This document shows, piece after piece, positions 12,561 to 24,896 of a stretch of DNA of 64,000 nucleotides. A program made the translations under genes and the position numbers. Source of the DNA: Epiperipatus broadwayi (taxonomy: Eukaryota > Onychophora > Udeonychophora > Euonychophora > Peripatidae); the NCBI GenBank assembly GCA_028023455.1, contig JAQFVV010000020.1, positions 3,395,092-3,459,091 of the forward strand. Direction: 5' to 3'. The number at the start of each line of letters is the position of its first letter. Position 1 is the first letter of the stretch. The notes beneath the pieces are model-generated. The model did no database searches and had not been told where the DNA came from. It worked only from the letters and a program-made list of their open reading frames with translations.

Positions 12561-12767
12561 ATTTAGAGCATTTTGATTCTGTGAAGAAAAATTCAAAAGG
12601 GAATTAATTGCTTTAGTGATTTTCAAATGTGTTCAAGACAGGAATTTAAAATTTGTAAATATATACAGTTGTTTCATGTAGTGGTACATTTGGCCAGTTA
12701 AACAAAGTACTTGCCAAAAGAGAAAATAATTTACTATCCAAATTTATTAAATGAAATAATGCAGAAG

Positions 12768-12805
12768 TACTGAAAACCCTCAGAGAGCTTATGTAAACTG
12801 TCAGT
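12768..12805. mobile_element. Left part of a small TIR element (split by LINE-C)
   Basis: TACTGAAAACCCTCAG and following bases match the left terminus of the intact 257-bp element at 17291-17551. Its interior resumes at 17033, after LINE-C, so the two parts once formed one element. Confidence 0.7.
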
Positions 12806-12915
12806 GATGTGATGTGATGTACTGTGACTTCTCCTTAAATGGAGTCAGGAATCTCTCAGCAGCTATTCCCAGAGAAACCTGCTAGCCACTTTAACTTCCT
12901 TTTCCATTGTCCACC

Positions 12916-15464
12916 CTAAGTTTTCCCATAATCTGCTCCATCCCATTTCCACAACATAATCTTTGTCAACTCCATGACCTTCATATCTAAATCCCCCTTA
13001 TTTTTTCCCAAACCTAGCATAAAAACCAATAACTCACTTTCTGTATAATCACTTTGTTCATATTTAACCTTCCATAACTTCATTATTTGTACCCTTTCTG
13101 CTTCCAAACATTTACATTGAAGTAACAGATGCCTAATATTTTCTATGCCTTCCTTACACAACTTGCAGATTAAATCATCCATATTTTTCCATTTACGTGT
13201 ATATTCCCTTGTTGCTAAAGATCCCATTCGAGCCTTAAACAATAAACTACTTTCCTTACTATTATCATAAATTAACTCACACCCAATGTTCCATTTACTT
13301 CTATATATATTTAAACTCGTTTTACTCTCCATACTAGTTCTCCATCTCTCCAACTCTCTATTCTTTATTAATGCATCTATTCTTCTATCCCATTCCTTTT
13401 CACTATAACACTCAACAATCCTCCTAACACAATCATCCCATCTTTTGTACAAGTATACTGACAAATTCTTTATCCAAATCTTCTGCATACCGCATTATCT
13501 TTCTTGCCCATCTTGTTGCCTGCTCTTTATTTGTAACCCAATTAAATACTATTTTGGCTATTCTTTTATTATCCATAAACTGCAATCTACCAAACATTTT
13601 CAATTTGCTTTTTGCATTCCTCATATAAAAACTTGACCATCCCATTTCTCTTGAATTGCCTCTTTTGCTGTCCACACCTCAGCATCTAATGCATGTCTTC
13701 CTACTTTCCTTTGTACTTTTTCTAAGCAATCTAATACCCCTTTACTAACACATAATGCATCATTGCCGTATGTTAACCCTGCTACTGCCACTCCCATACA
13801 ATTCTAACTACATCATATTTATTATATGAAAACACTGTTAACTTCTTTATCAATCCCTTTCTTTTCTTTGCTTCATTTATCAATTTTTTCTCCCATTCAT
13901 CCAAGCAATTTTTCTTATTACTCAAGATGATTCCCAAATAACTACATCTATTCACCACAACTTTATATCCCCCAATAAGAAATCTTTGTCTTCTCTTTCC
14001 CCAGTATTCACCATTATTATATTTTGTTTTTCTTCATGAAATTTAATCCCCATATCTTTACCCACCCTTGCACATGTCCTCAGCATAACTTCCATATCTT
14101 CGCTTCTTTCTGCACACAAAAAGACATCATCTGCAAAAAAGACCTGACAATGTATATACTCTCTTGCCACCTGTTAATAGTATCTTTATCCCTCTTCCTA
14201 GACTTTCTATTGCTTTCCCTATTTCACTCAAATACAACACAAACAAAATAGGTGACCTAGGGCATTCTTGCCTCAGTCCCACCCCATTTTTAACTTTAAC
14301 TGATTCTACATCCCCTAATTGATATGTATAGTAATTATTTTCATATAATTTCTTAATAACATCCACTAAAGCTTCATCCATTTCCAGATTTGCTAAACTT
14401 ATCCATAATCTATTTCTATTCACTCTATCATATGCCTTTTCTATATCCATAAAACTCATAGATAACTGGCTACCTGAATTTCTACTCATATCTATAAGTT
14501 GTGTAACTACAAATAAACTATCTCCTATATGCCTATCTGACCTAAAACCTCCTTGCATTTTCCCCAGTACATTATTTTCTTTTATCCATTTTGCAACTCT
14601 TCCAGCCACCATATATGAAAAAAACTTTATATAAAACTGATGTTACTGCTATTGGTCTATAATTATTTAACTTTCTATGATCCTTACCTTTTCCTTTAAA
14701 TAATAATCTTAGTCTTGTATTACTCCAGCTACCCAGAAAAACTCTCTTCTGTGCCATCTTATTAAAACATGATAGTAACTTTACTTTTGCCCTATGGCCC
14801 AAATCATTACCATCTCTGCAGCCCGTCCATCTAATCCTCTTGCCTTACCACTTCTCAATTTCTTCCCTGCCTCATTCAGTTCATTTTCTGTAAACATAAT
14901 ATTCCCATTATTATATGCTTTCATATTTTCTATCCCTCTCCTTCACATCTAACAACTTTTCTATATCCATTACATAACTATTGAATATTCTCTCTAATTC
15001 TTTTTTTAGCTACACTCTATTCCCTCCTCATCCAGTAATACTATCTCTCTCTCCCCTAAATTTCTCCTTTTAATGTAATTCCAAATTTTTTTAGTCCCAT
15101 CTCTTCCACTTTTATTAATATCATCCAATAATTTACTATTTAGTTTCATTCTCTCTCTATAATTATCTATTTTAGCTAACTTCTTCTTTTCTAAGTACTT
15201 TTCCCATTTAGCATTAATATCTTTTTCACTTTCTTTGTTCTTAATAGCACACTTATATTCTCTGCATGTTTTTTTCCTCTCTTTTACACTTTTACTAACT
15301 CTCATTTTTCTATTACTTTTATTCTTCTTAATATTCTCACCTAAAATCCTATTTGCCACTTTTTCTATTTCATCACACCAGTCCTCATATTCATTTCCAA
15401 CAAACTCTCCCATGGTTTCTTCAACTTGTATTTCATACTCTTCTAACTTATTCTTATCATTCAC
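12916..15464 (-). pseudogene. LINE-C reverse transcriptase and CCHC C-terminus, broken
   Basis: Fragments of one RT over several frames. From the N-terminal side: a charged linker (15464-15006), RLLFKGKGKDHRKLNNYRPI with YRPIAVTSVL near 14650, DIEKAYDRVNR near 14430, VGLRQECPRSPILF near 14260 (canonical GCPLSP changed to ECPRSP), FFADDVFL near 14130 (catalytic ADD retained), then the thumb and a knuckle CKLCKEGIENIRHLLLQC (C-x2-C-x8-H-x4-C) near 13130-13185. Frameshifts fall near 14610, 14150 and 13460. Confidence 0.87.
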
Positions 15465-15537
15465 TTTCCATCCACATCTTTCACTATTGTTTCCATTTTA
15501 TTCCTATTTTTCACCACATTACTAACCATTTCAATTA

Positions 15538-16205
15538 CTACAAAATTATGATCACTATTACATACTCTCTCTTCATTATCAAACACTTAATTTTCCATAC
15601 TTTATTCATTCCCTCTTTCTCTACCAATATATAATCTATTGTGTGAGATATATTATTCCTAGACCATGTATATTGTCCCTCATAAATATTAGCTAAGTTT
15701 CCAATGCTCAAATTTACTCTCTGACAAACTTTCTTCAAAAGCTGTCCATTCTTATTGTTTACATCATCAATTTCTTCAATATGCCCATTCATATTTCCTA
15801 TAACCATTATTCTCTTCCCCTTTTCTTTAAAACTCTGTATATCCTTAACTAGGCACTCATATATGCTATTGTTCCATTTCATTATAGTTTGACTATCTCC
15901 AGTAGCTATATAAACTATAACCACCATCCATTCTTGTTTTCCTAACCTTATTTCAAACCACAAATGTTCTTGGCATTTAACAGTATTTAAATATTTTTTT
16001 GATATAACACCTATACCACCACCCTTTTTTCTTTCTCTTTTCTATTTATACCCTGCCATACCAAATCTTCCAAAACAGGTTCTTCTTCTCTTAGATGTGT
16101 TCCACTACTGCTAATACCTCAAGCTCTTCATTTTCAATTGCTTTGTTTAATTCCTGCCATTTTTCTGATCTTCTATCACCTTGCATATTCAAATACCCAA
16201 TTTTA
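15538..16205 (-). pseudogene. LINE-C APE-type endonuclease, broken
   Basis: Begins near 16200 with an N-terminal NMQGDRRSEKWQEL block and an EVLAVVEH block, where the catalytic Glu motif should lie. It continues with GGGIGVI, then WMVVIVYI, VIGNMNG (GDxN with Asp changed to Asn) and HTIDYILV. It is frameshifted near 16000. A downstream SDH-type block is not clear. Confidence 0.78.
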
Positions 16206-16462
16206 ACAATTTTTTCTTTCCTAACTACTCTTTTATAATTTTTTTTTTATTCTTTCTTCTCCATTATGCTTATAAATAACTTGCCTATCGTTAATTTTAC
16301 AGACCCATTCCCTCTCCATATCTACATTTATATCTAAATCAACTGCTCTTTGTTTATGCCTTACCTCCCATCCATTCTTCTTCTTTTTAATAACACTACA
16401 ATTTAAAATCCCCCCCCCCCTTTATAAGTTTCCTGAACTATATTCTTTATAAATCAGACTCC

Positions 16463-17032
16463 CTAAATCTTCACATCCTTGTTTCCTAAGTGCAACCCAT
16501 ATTTACCAAATAATTCCCTCTTCCCAATAAAAAAATCCCACACATCCACAAATGTAACATCATTTCTCTCACACAATTCTTTCAATCTCTCATTTATAGA
16601 ACATGCCCTATCTAACATATACCTTTTATCAAATCTTGGTAATAATCCAACTATTCCTACTCTTCCTTTAACCATTCTTAAATTCCTAATCAGTTCTGTG
16701 TACTCACCCATTACTCTCTCTGATGACTCTGATAAATTATTAGTCCCTACCATAACATATACATCTCTATTCCCTTGCTTCTTTACTTTATCTGTAACAT
16801 CCCTAATTTTAGTCCGGCAAACATACTCTTACATACCTGTTTCTATTTTCCCTTGCAATTATATCTCCACATTCTCTTATTAATGAATCGCCTATCAATA
16901 CTGTCTCATAGTCTACTTTCTCTGCTTCATTCACAACCTTCTCTACCACCTTCTGGACTTCCTCATCTATTTCTTCCTTATCATTCCTACTCAGTAATCC
17001 CTTTATCTGCTCACACTTCGTCTCTAACGATT
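16463..17032 (-). pseudogene. LINE-C ORF1 with GDSL/SGNH esterase domain
   Basis: Two frame segments. The first (17032 to about 16809) carries a Glu/Lys-rich helical stretch, then VLIGDSLIREC with the nucleophile GDS box near 16885-16895. The second (16753-16463) has GTNNL, VGLLPRFDKRYMLDR, NERLKELC, FVDVWDFF and GLHLG, the remaining SGNH blocks including the final Asp/His-type motif. Esterase-bearing ORF1 is known in the CR1/L2 group. The 5' end is truncated at the insertion boundary. Confidence 0.82.
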
Positions 17033-17125
17033 TCAGTAAAGTAAAATGTAGAATGCGCCACCTACATTTTAGTTTTGATCGTATATACGCATACCATTTA
17101 TTGACATACTTACACTTACAGGTGA
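17033..17125. mobile_element. Right part of the small TIR element interrupted by LINE-C
   Basis: GCCACCTACATTTTA and TTTATTGACATACTTA match the interior of the intact element at 17355-17432 in the same orientation. Joined to 12768-12805 across the TCAGT duplication it realigns with that copy. Its own right terminus is missing. Confidence 0.7.
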
Positions 17126-17290
17126 TTTCTATATACTGACTTAATTTCAAGACTACTATATTCTGAAATCACTTTAAGTAATTAGAGGAAAAGGCTGAAT
17201 CTTATATTTAACAAACTCTTAATATTAAATTAATCTTCAATTAAGTGATGTAAATCTGTTACTAGCTCAAATATAGATGAAATAATAGGG

Positions 17291-17551
17291 TACTGTAAAC
17301 CCTCAGCTACTGAGAACTCCTAGCGAGCTATATGTAAACTAACTGTTAGTAAACATAAAATATAAAATAAGCCACCTACATTTTAACTTTGATCATATAT
17401 AAGCTTACTATTTATTGACATACTTAACCTGCAGAGCATTACGTTAGTATAGAGATAAATCACGCTCTACATGTAAGTCAGCCTTAGGTGACTCTACATT
17501 TTACATTTAATGACAGTTAGTTTACATATAGCTTTCTACGGATTTTCAGTA
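17291..17551. mobile_element. Small TIR element (MITE), 257 bp plus TA duplication
   Basis: Inverted ends: CTGTAAACCCTCAG at the left (from 17293) and CTACGGATTTTCAG at the right, with AGCTATATGTAAACTAACTG in one arm and its complement in the other. It is flanked by TA on both sides, as for Tc1/mariner-mobilised MITEs. The superfamily is inferred only from TA and CTG-type ends. Confidence 0.7.
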
Positions 17552-18715
17552 TTTTTATAGTATTTCATCCATATTGGAGCTAGTGAAAGGTTATATTTAA
17601 GTCTGAATTTATTGTATACAATTCTGATTGTCAAGTTATAATATGTATATAAACAATATTTTCAAACTATAAATTGTTAATTTGTATAAAATTACAAATA
17701 TTAGAAGTTATAATTTCAAAACAATTTATTGTCTATTGAAACCAGAAGTATTTAAGCATTTAAAAATTTGGAAAACAAGACAATAAGGTAGAAAATATTT
17801 TTGAAAAATAATCTAAGCAGATGAGCGGGTTAATTTTTGAACTATGGGAAATATCATTATTTTTAATAAGAAACGGGTAGTGACATGGGAGGTTTATAAA
17901 AGACATTTCAAAGAATACATATTAACAAACTACAGATTTTAGATTTCTAAAGGAATTCAGTACTAACTTTACATAGTTGAGCCACAGTTTAAGCATGAAT
18001 CATTTATAAAATATTTGCTGCTGGCACCCTGTTGTCCAAGTAAAAAAGATGTCAGTAATATTCTTCAAATGATTCTAATACTAAACAATACTGGCATCAA
18101 TAAAAAAAACTTAATCTTACATCTATAGAAATAAGAAAGCAAGCTACTTTATGAAGAATATTTTTCAGTATATTTTCATGATAACAATGATTCTCATATA
18201 GACAGACTAAAAGCCGCCAGACATATAAAGAATCATTGCTTTCCAGACATGTAGTATCTAATAACATAATTGCCAAGACATAGGTAGAAGCTTTAAACTG
18301 TAACCTGCTGTCTGCTTTATTAAAATATTTACTTTACTTTGTAGCCCTGGTGAATAGCTACAAGTAAAACAAAGAATACCACCAATAAAATTGATGTGTA
18401 ATGATATGTGGATTTAGAGAGAATAACATTGGGAAAGAGAATCATATTGTAAATTAGTAATGAACTTTCTGCATAGATCAGAGAATAAAATTATTTCAAT
18501 TTGAAAAAGCCTATATTTGAAATGTAGGCAATTTGTAAATTATTGTGTTTTTTATAGATATAATAAAGTTTTCTTTTTTATACTTTTAAAATTTTAGGGA
18601 AACTATTTTCATCTCTTGTGAAAATAGATCAAGATTTTGTATAGTGAGGATAAAATGTAATGTTTATTTTGTTTCTTTGGGTTAATATCTTTTTCTTATT
18701 ATTATAGTATTTTAA
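17552..18715. other. Intronic stretch without recognised feature
   Basis: AT-rich with short runs only; no ORF, repeat or RNA gene I can support. Confidence 0.6.
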
Positions 18716-18727
18716 AATGTAAGTTAT

Positions 18728-18996
18728 AAACCACTAAACATCACATGATCACCATTTCTTATGCTTGCTCATAACTGTTATTAAAGCAGGTTGCTATTAA
18801 AATCAGGCAAAACTCTATACAGTAATGCCACTCAGTGCAATCCAGTGTAATCAATGGATGCCAGAAGGCTTATGCATAAAATCCCTGTCTAGTAGTAGGC
18901 ACCAAATAGGGATTTTATGCACAAGCCTTCTGGCATCCATTGATTACTCTGGCTTGCACTAAGTGGCACTACTGTATGAAGAGTTTTGCCTGTTTT
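18728..18996. mobile_element. Foldback element family F, short copy (269 bp)
   Basis: Near-perfect inverted arms 18796-18884 and 18907-18996 (ATCAGGCAAAACTC outside, GGATGCCAGAAGGCTT inside), plus a one-sided leader of about 68 bp starting AAACCACTAAACATCACATG. Flanked by a 12-bp target duplication AATGTAAGTTAT at 18716-18727 and 18997-19008. Other copies are at 37260-37456 and 42508-43112. The 12-bp duplication and the one-sided tail are unlike cut-and-paste MITEs and resemble the PLE copy at 59-61 kb. Confidence 0.85.
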
Positions 18997-19008
18997 AATG
19001 TAAGTTAT

Positions 19009-22000
19009 GAGTTTAATAAAATCAAAACTCAATCATTTATTGCTAAGTTTGTAATTTAATGAATAGTAATCCTAAAAATATTAATGGATAATAATGAAGT
19101 AAAAATAAGAAAAGTGTTTAATTAGAAGAGGAATGTATATTTAACGAAAAAAACAAACAAACAATACCTAACCTTTGACTAGCCAACATACTACCTTATA
19201 GTAAAAAAGAAAGGAGTTATTTTTTATATTATGCTTAAAAAAAAATTTAAATTTTTTTTAGCCACTTTTCTGCTATTATTTTTTGGTCCCAATTCCAATT
19301 TGGTGTCCAATACACTTTATACTTCATCTATAAATAAACTGAGTGTGAAGGTTTTCTTTTCGACATGTAGAATAATAAAAAATCAAAGCAAATCAAACAG
19401 CTTCATATATTTTTGGTTATTATTAATCATATGTTTGTTATTAAAAACAATAAATCTTTAAAAAACAACAGTTAAAAACATGCTATTACTTTATGCAGTA
19501 TAGTAAAAAAAATATATATTAATTTTGTTCGATTAAAAGTTCTATAAAATGTCTATTATTAGTGAGAGAAAAAATTACTTTAACAATAAACTATTTATTT
19601 TTTAATCATTACAAAATAATTTAACTTCTTTTTTATACCACTTTCTACATATATAGCCTTAAAATATAATTTCAGATTATCAACTCGTTCCTTTCTTTAT
19701 CTTGATGTGTTTGATATGACATATATATAAATATATATGTTCAGGAAGATTGACCTGAATTAAAAATCGTAATCTGATTTGGATTTTGGGATTTTAATTT
19801 GAATGATAAATTAAAAGTGGGTGTTGAATATTCAACTGATTTGCTTCCAAGTTTGAATTCCAAAGCTTTATGGTAAAGGGAAAATATAGAGACTAATAAG
19901 GAGATGGGAATGTAAATGCAATAAAGTATTTGATAATCAATGATTATCCCAGATGGTGTTACCATAGAAACTATTTCTGGATTAGCATTGTTTAAAAACT
20001 TATTTTTAAGTTCACAACATAATTTTTATATTAAGAAAAAAAAAATATCTACAATATATATTTAATTGTATGCATTTTCTGATGTATTAAAAAAAATCAA
20101 GAAACAGACTAAATTTATTTCAAAAATAATAATTTCACATTTTATCGCATTACAGAGATAAATGTATTTAATGTTTAGATTACAATAATATTAATTGTTA
20201 TTGGATTTAACAAAAACTATGGACTAGAAATCAGGCATCTTTTAAATAAGTGTTGAAGCTAAGTAAATTAATTTTTGTTTTACTCATGAATATATACATA
20301 TAGTAGCAAAGAGATGTTATTTCTACTATATATTAAATATGCAATAGCCGTAGGCCTATAAACCATGTCAGGAAATTGAAATAAATATATTGTCTTACCT
20401 TTAATATATACATACATATGTGTAAATAAACGATAGCATTTTATGAACTATAAAATAGAAAAATGTAGAACAGTAAAATTATAGAATTTGGCTAAAAGAG
20501 AAGGCATGGGAGTAGAAAGTTCAAAACGTCGTCACATATTAAGGAGAGAAAAAAATATTAGGTGTTGGGCATAAGTCATGAAATGTGTTATTATAAAATT
20601 ACAACTGTTGTATTAGTAGATACATAATATTTTTAAAATGTTTATTTACATATTTTTTTATATACAGTATATATTTTTTTAAAGTGTTTATGTCTATGAA
20701 AATGATTTATATGCACTAATATATATATATATATAATAAAGTTCTTTACCACCGGAGCATTATAAATTCTGAATCATTCGAACAAATTCAGGATTTAAAT
20801 CCTTTTTTTTCGATAGTTAAAATTGAGTAAAGATGATAAAAATGCTGTAATATTTATTATTATATAAAACAAAAAAATCAATTGGTTTTTTTCATGATAA
20901 CTTAAAGTCTCACTGACGGAATAAAACTTGATTATTTATAAAATTTATAACTATTTCAAATATTTTATGTAAATAACTATTAGTGAAATTAATATATAAA
21001 TTCAAAATTGATTATTATGAAACAAATTTTTGTAGCAAAAAAACTATTTTTTTTTATTTTAGTAATGATGTAAAGATAATTTTATATTTTAGGTTTAAAA
21101 CCTCAATTTTCATAAACTAAAATATTGGTAATATATTTATAGTTTTATTAAAATATTGTTGAAGATCAAGAAAAGAGAATGTAATTATAATTATTTTCAT
21201 CGGTATTTAATTTATTAATTAAATGAATCATTAGCTGCAGAAAGATTGTAAAACAAACTCATCGTCTGGTAAACAAATTATCATTTTCCAAATAAAAATA
21301 GATTGCTTTTCAATTTCAAAGTAAGATAAAGTGTCAAGTGGGAAAATAGAAAATAGATGAAAAGAGTAAAATATAGTCATTAATCACGAGTGTTTGAAAA
21401 CTCAAATATATAACTTTCTCTAAATTTAACAGAAGTTATTATAGAGGAGAAATACTTCGATAGCGCTAAAATAGAGTTGAACAACAATCCGTTGCCATTG
21501 TTACTTTTCAATTATAGCTTCACCACTTATACAAATGATTATATAATTTACTAATATGCAATCGTTAATTGAATCACTTTTATTATTTAAAAGTGCATTC
21601 CCTAGTAAAAATAGTAAACATACAACCTAAAAATGTTAATAAAATGCCTAGGATCTGCCTTACATCATTGAAAGTATTTCTGAATTGATAGTCCATCTTT
21701 TAATCAAAGATCTGCGAAAAACTGAAAGTCAGCAAATGAAGAAATTTAAAAATTTTCATGGAAGAAAATTGAATCTACTAAGAATAAGAACCAGCAAAAT
21801 TATGATATTGAAGAACAACTTTGGAAAAATTAATAATGAGAAGTTAAGACTTTCAATATTTTTTTAGATAATAAACAAATGTAAATATTTATTTTAAGAT
21901 GTATTATTTATATATAAATAACTAATGATTTCGTCCATATTTGCGACTATTTTTGATGAAGTCAAAAAGGGAATTAAATAAGTGATTAAGGACAATCAGA

Positions 22001-24800
22001 GATATATGCAAATAGACTCATTAAGCAGTATAAGTTGTATATTATTATAATGCAACATGAATGTAAATATTCTTCAAATTTTCTTGTCAAATATTCTTTA
22101 TTTAATTCTCAACATGAATGCATTTATACATGTGATTGTGGATCACCTAATGTACATAAAGAAAGTTCCAAGTGCTTCCAAATTGTACTAAACTGCTAAT
22201 AACTTACAAGAATAAAATAATTAATTATAAAGTAACAAGAATAGTTAACTAAGTCATCTGAATTTTGAGAACTAGTGCCACAAAGTGTAAAAATATTCTT
22301 ATCTTTAAATCAAATAAAAGTGATTTATGCTAATCCACATTACTTTTGTGGTTAGTTCAAATGGATGGGTAAGAGTGGTTATTGCTAGGGAATATAATCC
22401 ATCCATAAATATTACTTCATTGAGATCATACTTTGAATAATCAAACTATACAAATCAATGATGATGAATAGCTCTGTCTTTGATCAATTTGTTTTTATGC
22501 TTAAATAGAATGAGATCAACAGTCATTGTAAGCAATATCCTTAGAAGCATAGTAGTACATCTGCAGATGGCTATGATAATAATTACTATTATTTGCAACT
22601 GCCAATCATCATAATTAGCATATATTGTTTAGCAATGAGATTAAATTGAGCTTAGAATCAGTCTAATATATAGTAGCATAGACAATGTGTGTCTGATAAA
22701 TTTTTGAGAATGAATTACCCAAAAACCCCTAAGATCTAGATAATAATCAAAAAACAAAAATAAATTATAGTGGTTAGATAAGCAATCACATGCGAATGCA
22801 AGGTTGAATGTTTAAATACAAGATAAAACTAGGGATGAAAAATACATATATAGACTAAAATAAAATAGTGCAGAAAGATTATCCTAAGACAAGTTTAAGA
22901 TATGAAAAATAAGCCAAATGTATCGAAAATAGTATAAAATAGAATTGATGGAAAATAGTGATGATGATTCAAAATTTTATGATAAAGATATATTCCAAAA
23001 AATTAAAAATAAATTATTAAATGAATAAATTATTACACGATCTAATGGGGAAATAAAAACTCAAACTTCACAAAATATACAAGAAATAGAAAACCAAGCT
23101 CCAGGAAACACAACAAAAGTAATAAATCAAAATGTACAATCCATAGAAAAAAAAAGATCTACAACGTTTAATACTAAATAAATATAGAAGAATTATATCC
23201 CAAGAAAGTTAGATAAGCAGGATCCATAAATAAATGTTGATATCCAAGAAAAGATAAATAAAATAATAAAATCATTCAAAAAGTAGAAAATAACATCAAT
23301 AACGAAACAGGAGAGATAAATAAAAAGGTTAATAATCTAAGTTAAATGAACAAAAACATCCAAAGCATAAAAGAGAAAATGAAAGAGATAACAATTAGAA
23401 GGTAGAGGTTGACATCCAAGGAATTAAGAAGATGGAATTGGACAAAGAAAAACAATGAAACAAAATTGAGAACATTGTAAAATAAGTTTAAGGATTAGAA
23501 GAAACATAAATCATAAATTTTTTTAGGAAAACCAGCAGTCTTTTTTAAAAATGGAAGAAGCAGTGAAACAAATTGAGACAGCAAAAAGCAATTAGAAGAA
23601 TATGGGAGAAAAATTATAAAGGAACAAGATGTAATTCAAGAGTATAGAAAAGTCATTGAAAAAAAATTAAAAAAATGCATATCTAGGAGTGAAAAGTTAA
23701 AGGCAACTCAAAAAGAGATTCTGGATAAAACTGTCAAACCAAGAATATTGAGTAGAAAATGTAAATATGAATTTCTTAGTTATAAATACAGAAGTTGCTT
23801 CATAAAGATATAAATTCAAGTTTAAGTATAGGCCAACAAGAATGAGATTTTTGAGGCATCAACCAGTTCTTAAATATCAGTGTTTAGAAAATGAACTGGG
23901 AAATCACAAATGGAGCATTTAAGTAGGATGGAGAGGTTCATTGCTGTAAAACCTATGGAAGAAAATGTTTTGTTATAGCATTAAGTCGTCTTCATAAGAA
24001 TGATCAGATTACAGAATTTAGAAAAAGACATTACTGTTTGGTTACCGACTGAGCATTATCACGATGGTATTTAGCACAGGAGCAGTATAAAAGAGGAGCA
24101 ACTTTTATAGTATTCTTTCAATGACAGATTGCCAGACTAAGAGCTTGATTGCATTCTCTTTATCTAGAAAACAAATAACAAGAACAATAAAACTTAGACT
24201 GCTATGCATAATAAATAAGGTGCTAATAGGAACTGATTACAAATAATGCATATTATGTAGCTGAGTTTGTGAACGTTGTTGAATTCATCAGAAGATTGAA
24301 GCAGAAAAAAACAGAAAGACTTCAATTTATATCAAGATCAGAAGATATTTAGAAACGAAAGTAAAATTAATAGTATTGTTATTAAGCAAAATTCAAATAA
24401 AGAAACCGTCTTGGAAGAGTGACAGAAAGAATTCAGGGAGTCCAGAAAGAATGAAAAGTGAGACCCACTTATAAGAAAAAAACTATGATAACTTATGCTA
24501 AAACTAATTATAATTGGCCTGTATTAATACTGCTTCACGTAAGAACATAAGAAAAGTATATTAACAAGGCTGAAGTCAAATTAATGTAGATAAAAAAAAG
24601 TGAAATCAGATGCTTTAATCCAGACGATCTTATTTAAGCAGTTATTTATGAGTATAGATCTACATATAGTACTTTCTGTGATAAAACACCAAACAAAAAT
24701 AACCATGACATTATTGTCATAAAAACCCGTGATGACAATCTTAATATTAGCAATTATGAAAAAAAAAACTTCACATAATATAATCATGGTACTTAAACTT
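19009..24800. other. Intronic stretch; one A-rich decayed coding-like region
   Basis: About 5.8 kb, AT-rich, mostly without structure. Around 22950-23760 the plus strand is strongly A-rich and translates in broken frames to Lys/Glu/Asn-rich, coiled-coil-like text (for example ENNINNETGEINKKV), which may be decayed retrotransposon ORF1 or gag. I could not assign it. Short open frames elsewhere look random. Confidence 0.4.
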
Positions 24801-24802
24801 AT

Positions 24803-24872
24803 ATGCTAGTTCTTCGAAATATCAATATGTAATGGAAAATAACACATGGGTTAGCCCCCAAAGTAATAATAA
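24803..24872 (+). repeat. PLE terminal-repeat fragment upstream of PLE-1
   Basis: TTCGAAATATCAATATG and GGAAAATAACACATGG align, with substitutions, to the right end of PLE-1 (26666-26725) in direct orientation. With the inverted copy at 24897 it gives PLE-1 both a direct and an inverted upstream end. It is followed by (AAT)n and (AT)n. Confidence 0.55.
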
Positions 24873-24896
24873 TAATAATAATATATATATACATAT

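Larger units (their letters stand above)
12806..17032 (-). mobile_element. LINE-C, CR1/L2-like non-LTR retrotransposon with esterase ORF1, 5'-truncated
   Basis: Minus-strand LINE of about 4.2 kb, flanked by a 5-bp target duplication TCAGT at 12801-12805 and 17033-17037. Its 3' end (left) has short GATGT-type repeats, as in CR1/L2-type LINEs. Order on the minus strand: GDSL-type esterase ORF1, APE endonuclease, RT, CCHC knuckle. It inserted into a small TIR element whose halves flank it. Many stops and frameshifts show it is dead. Confidence 0.87.

Noticed and set aside
15235-16883. Several plus-strand frames rich in Phe, Ser and Leu (15235-15634, 16479-17044)
   Set aside because: Antisense shadows of the purine-rich LINE-C coding strand.
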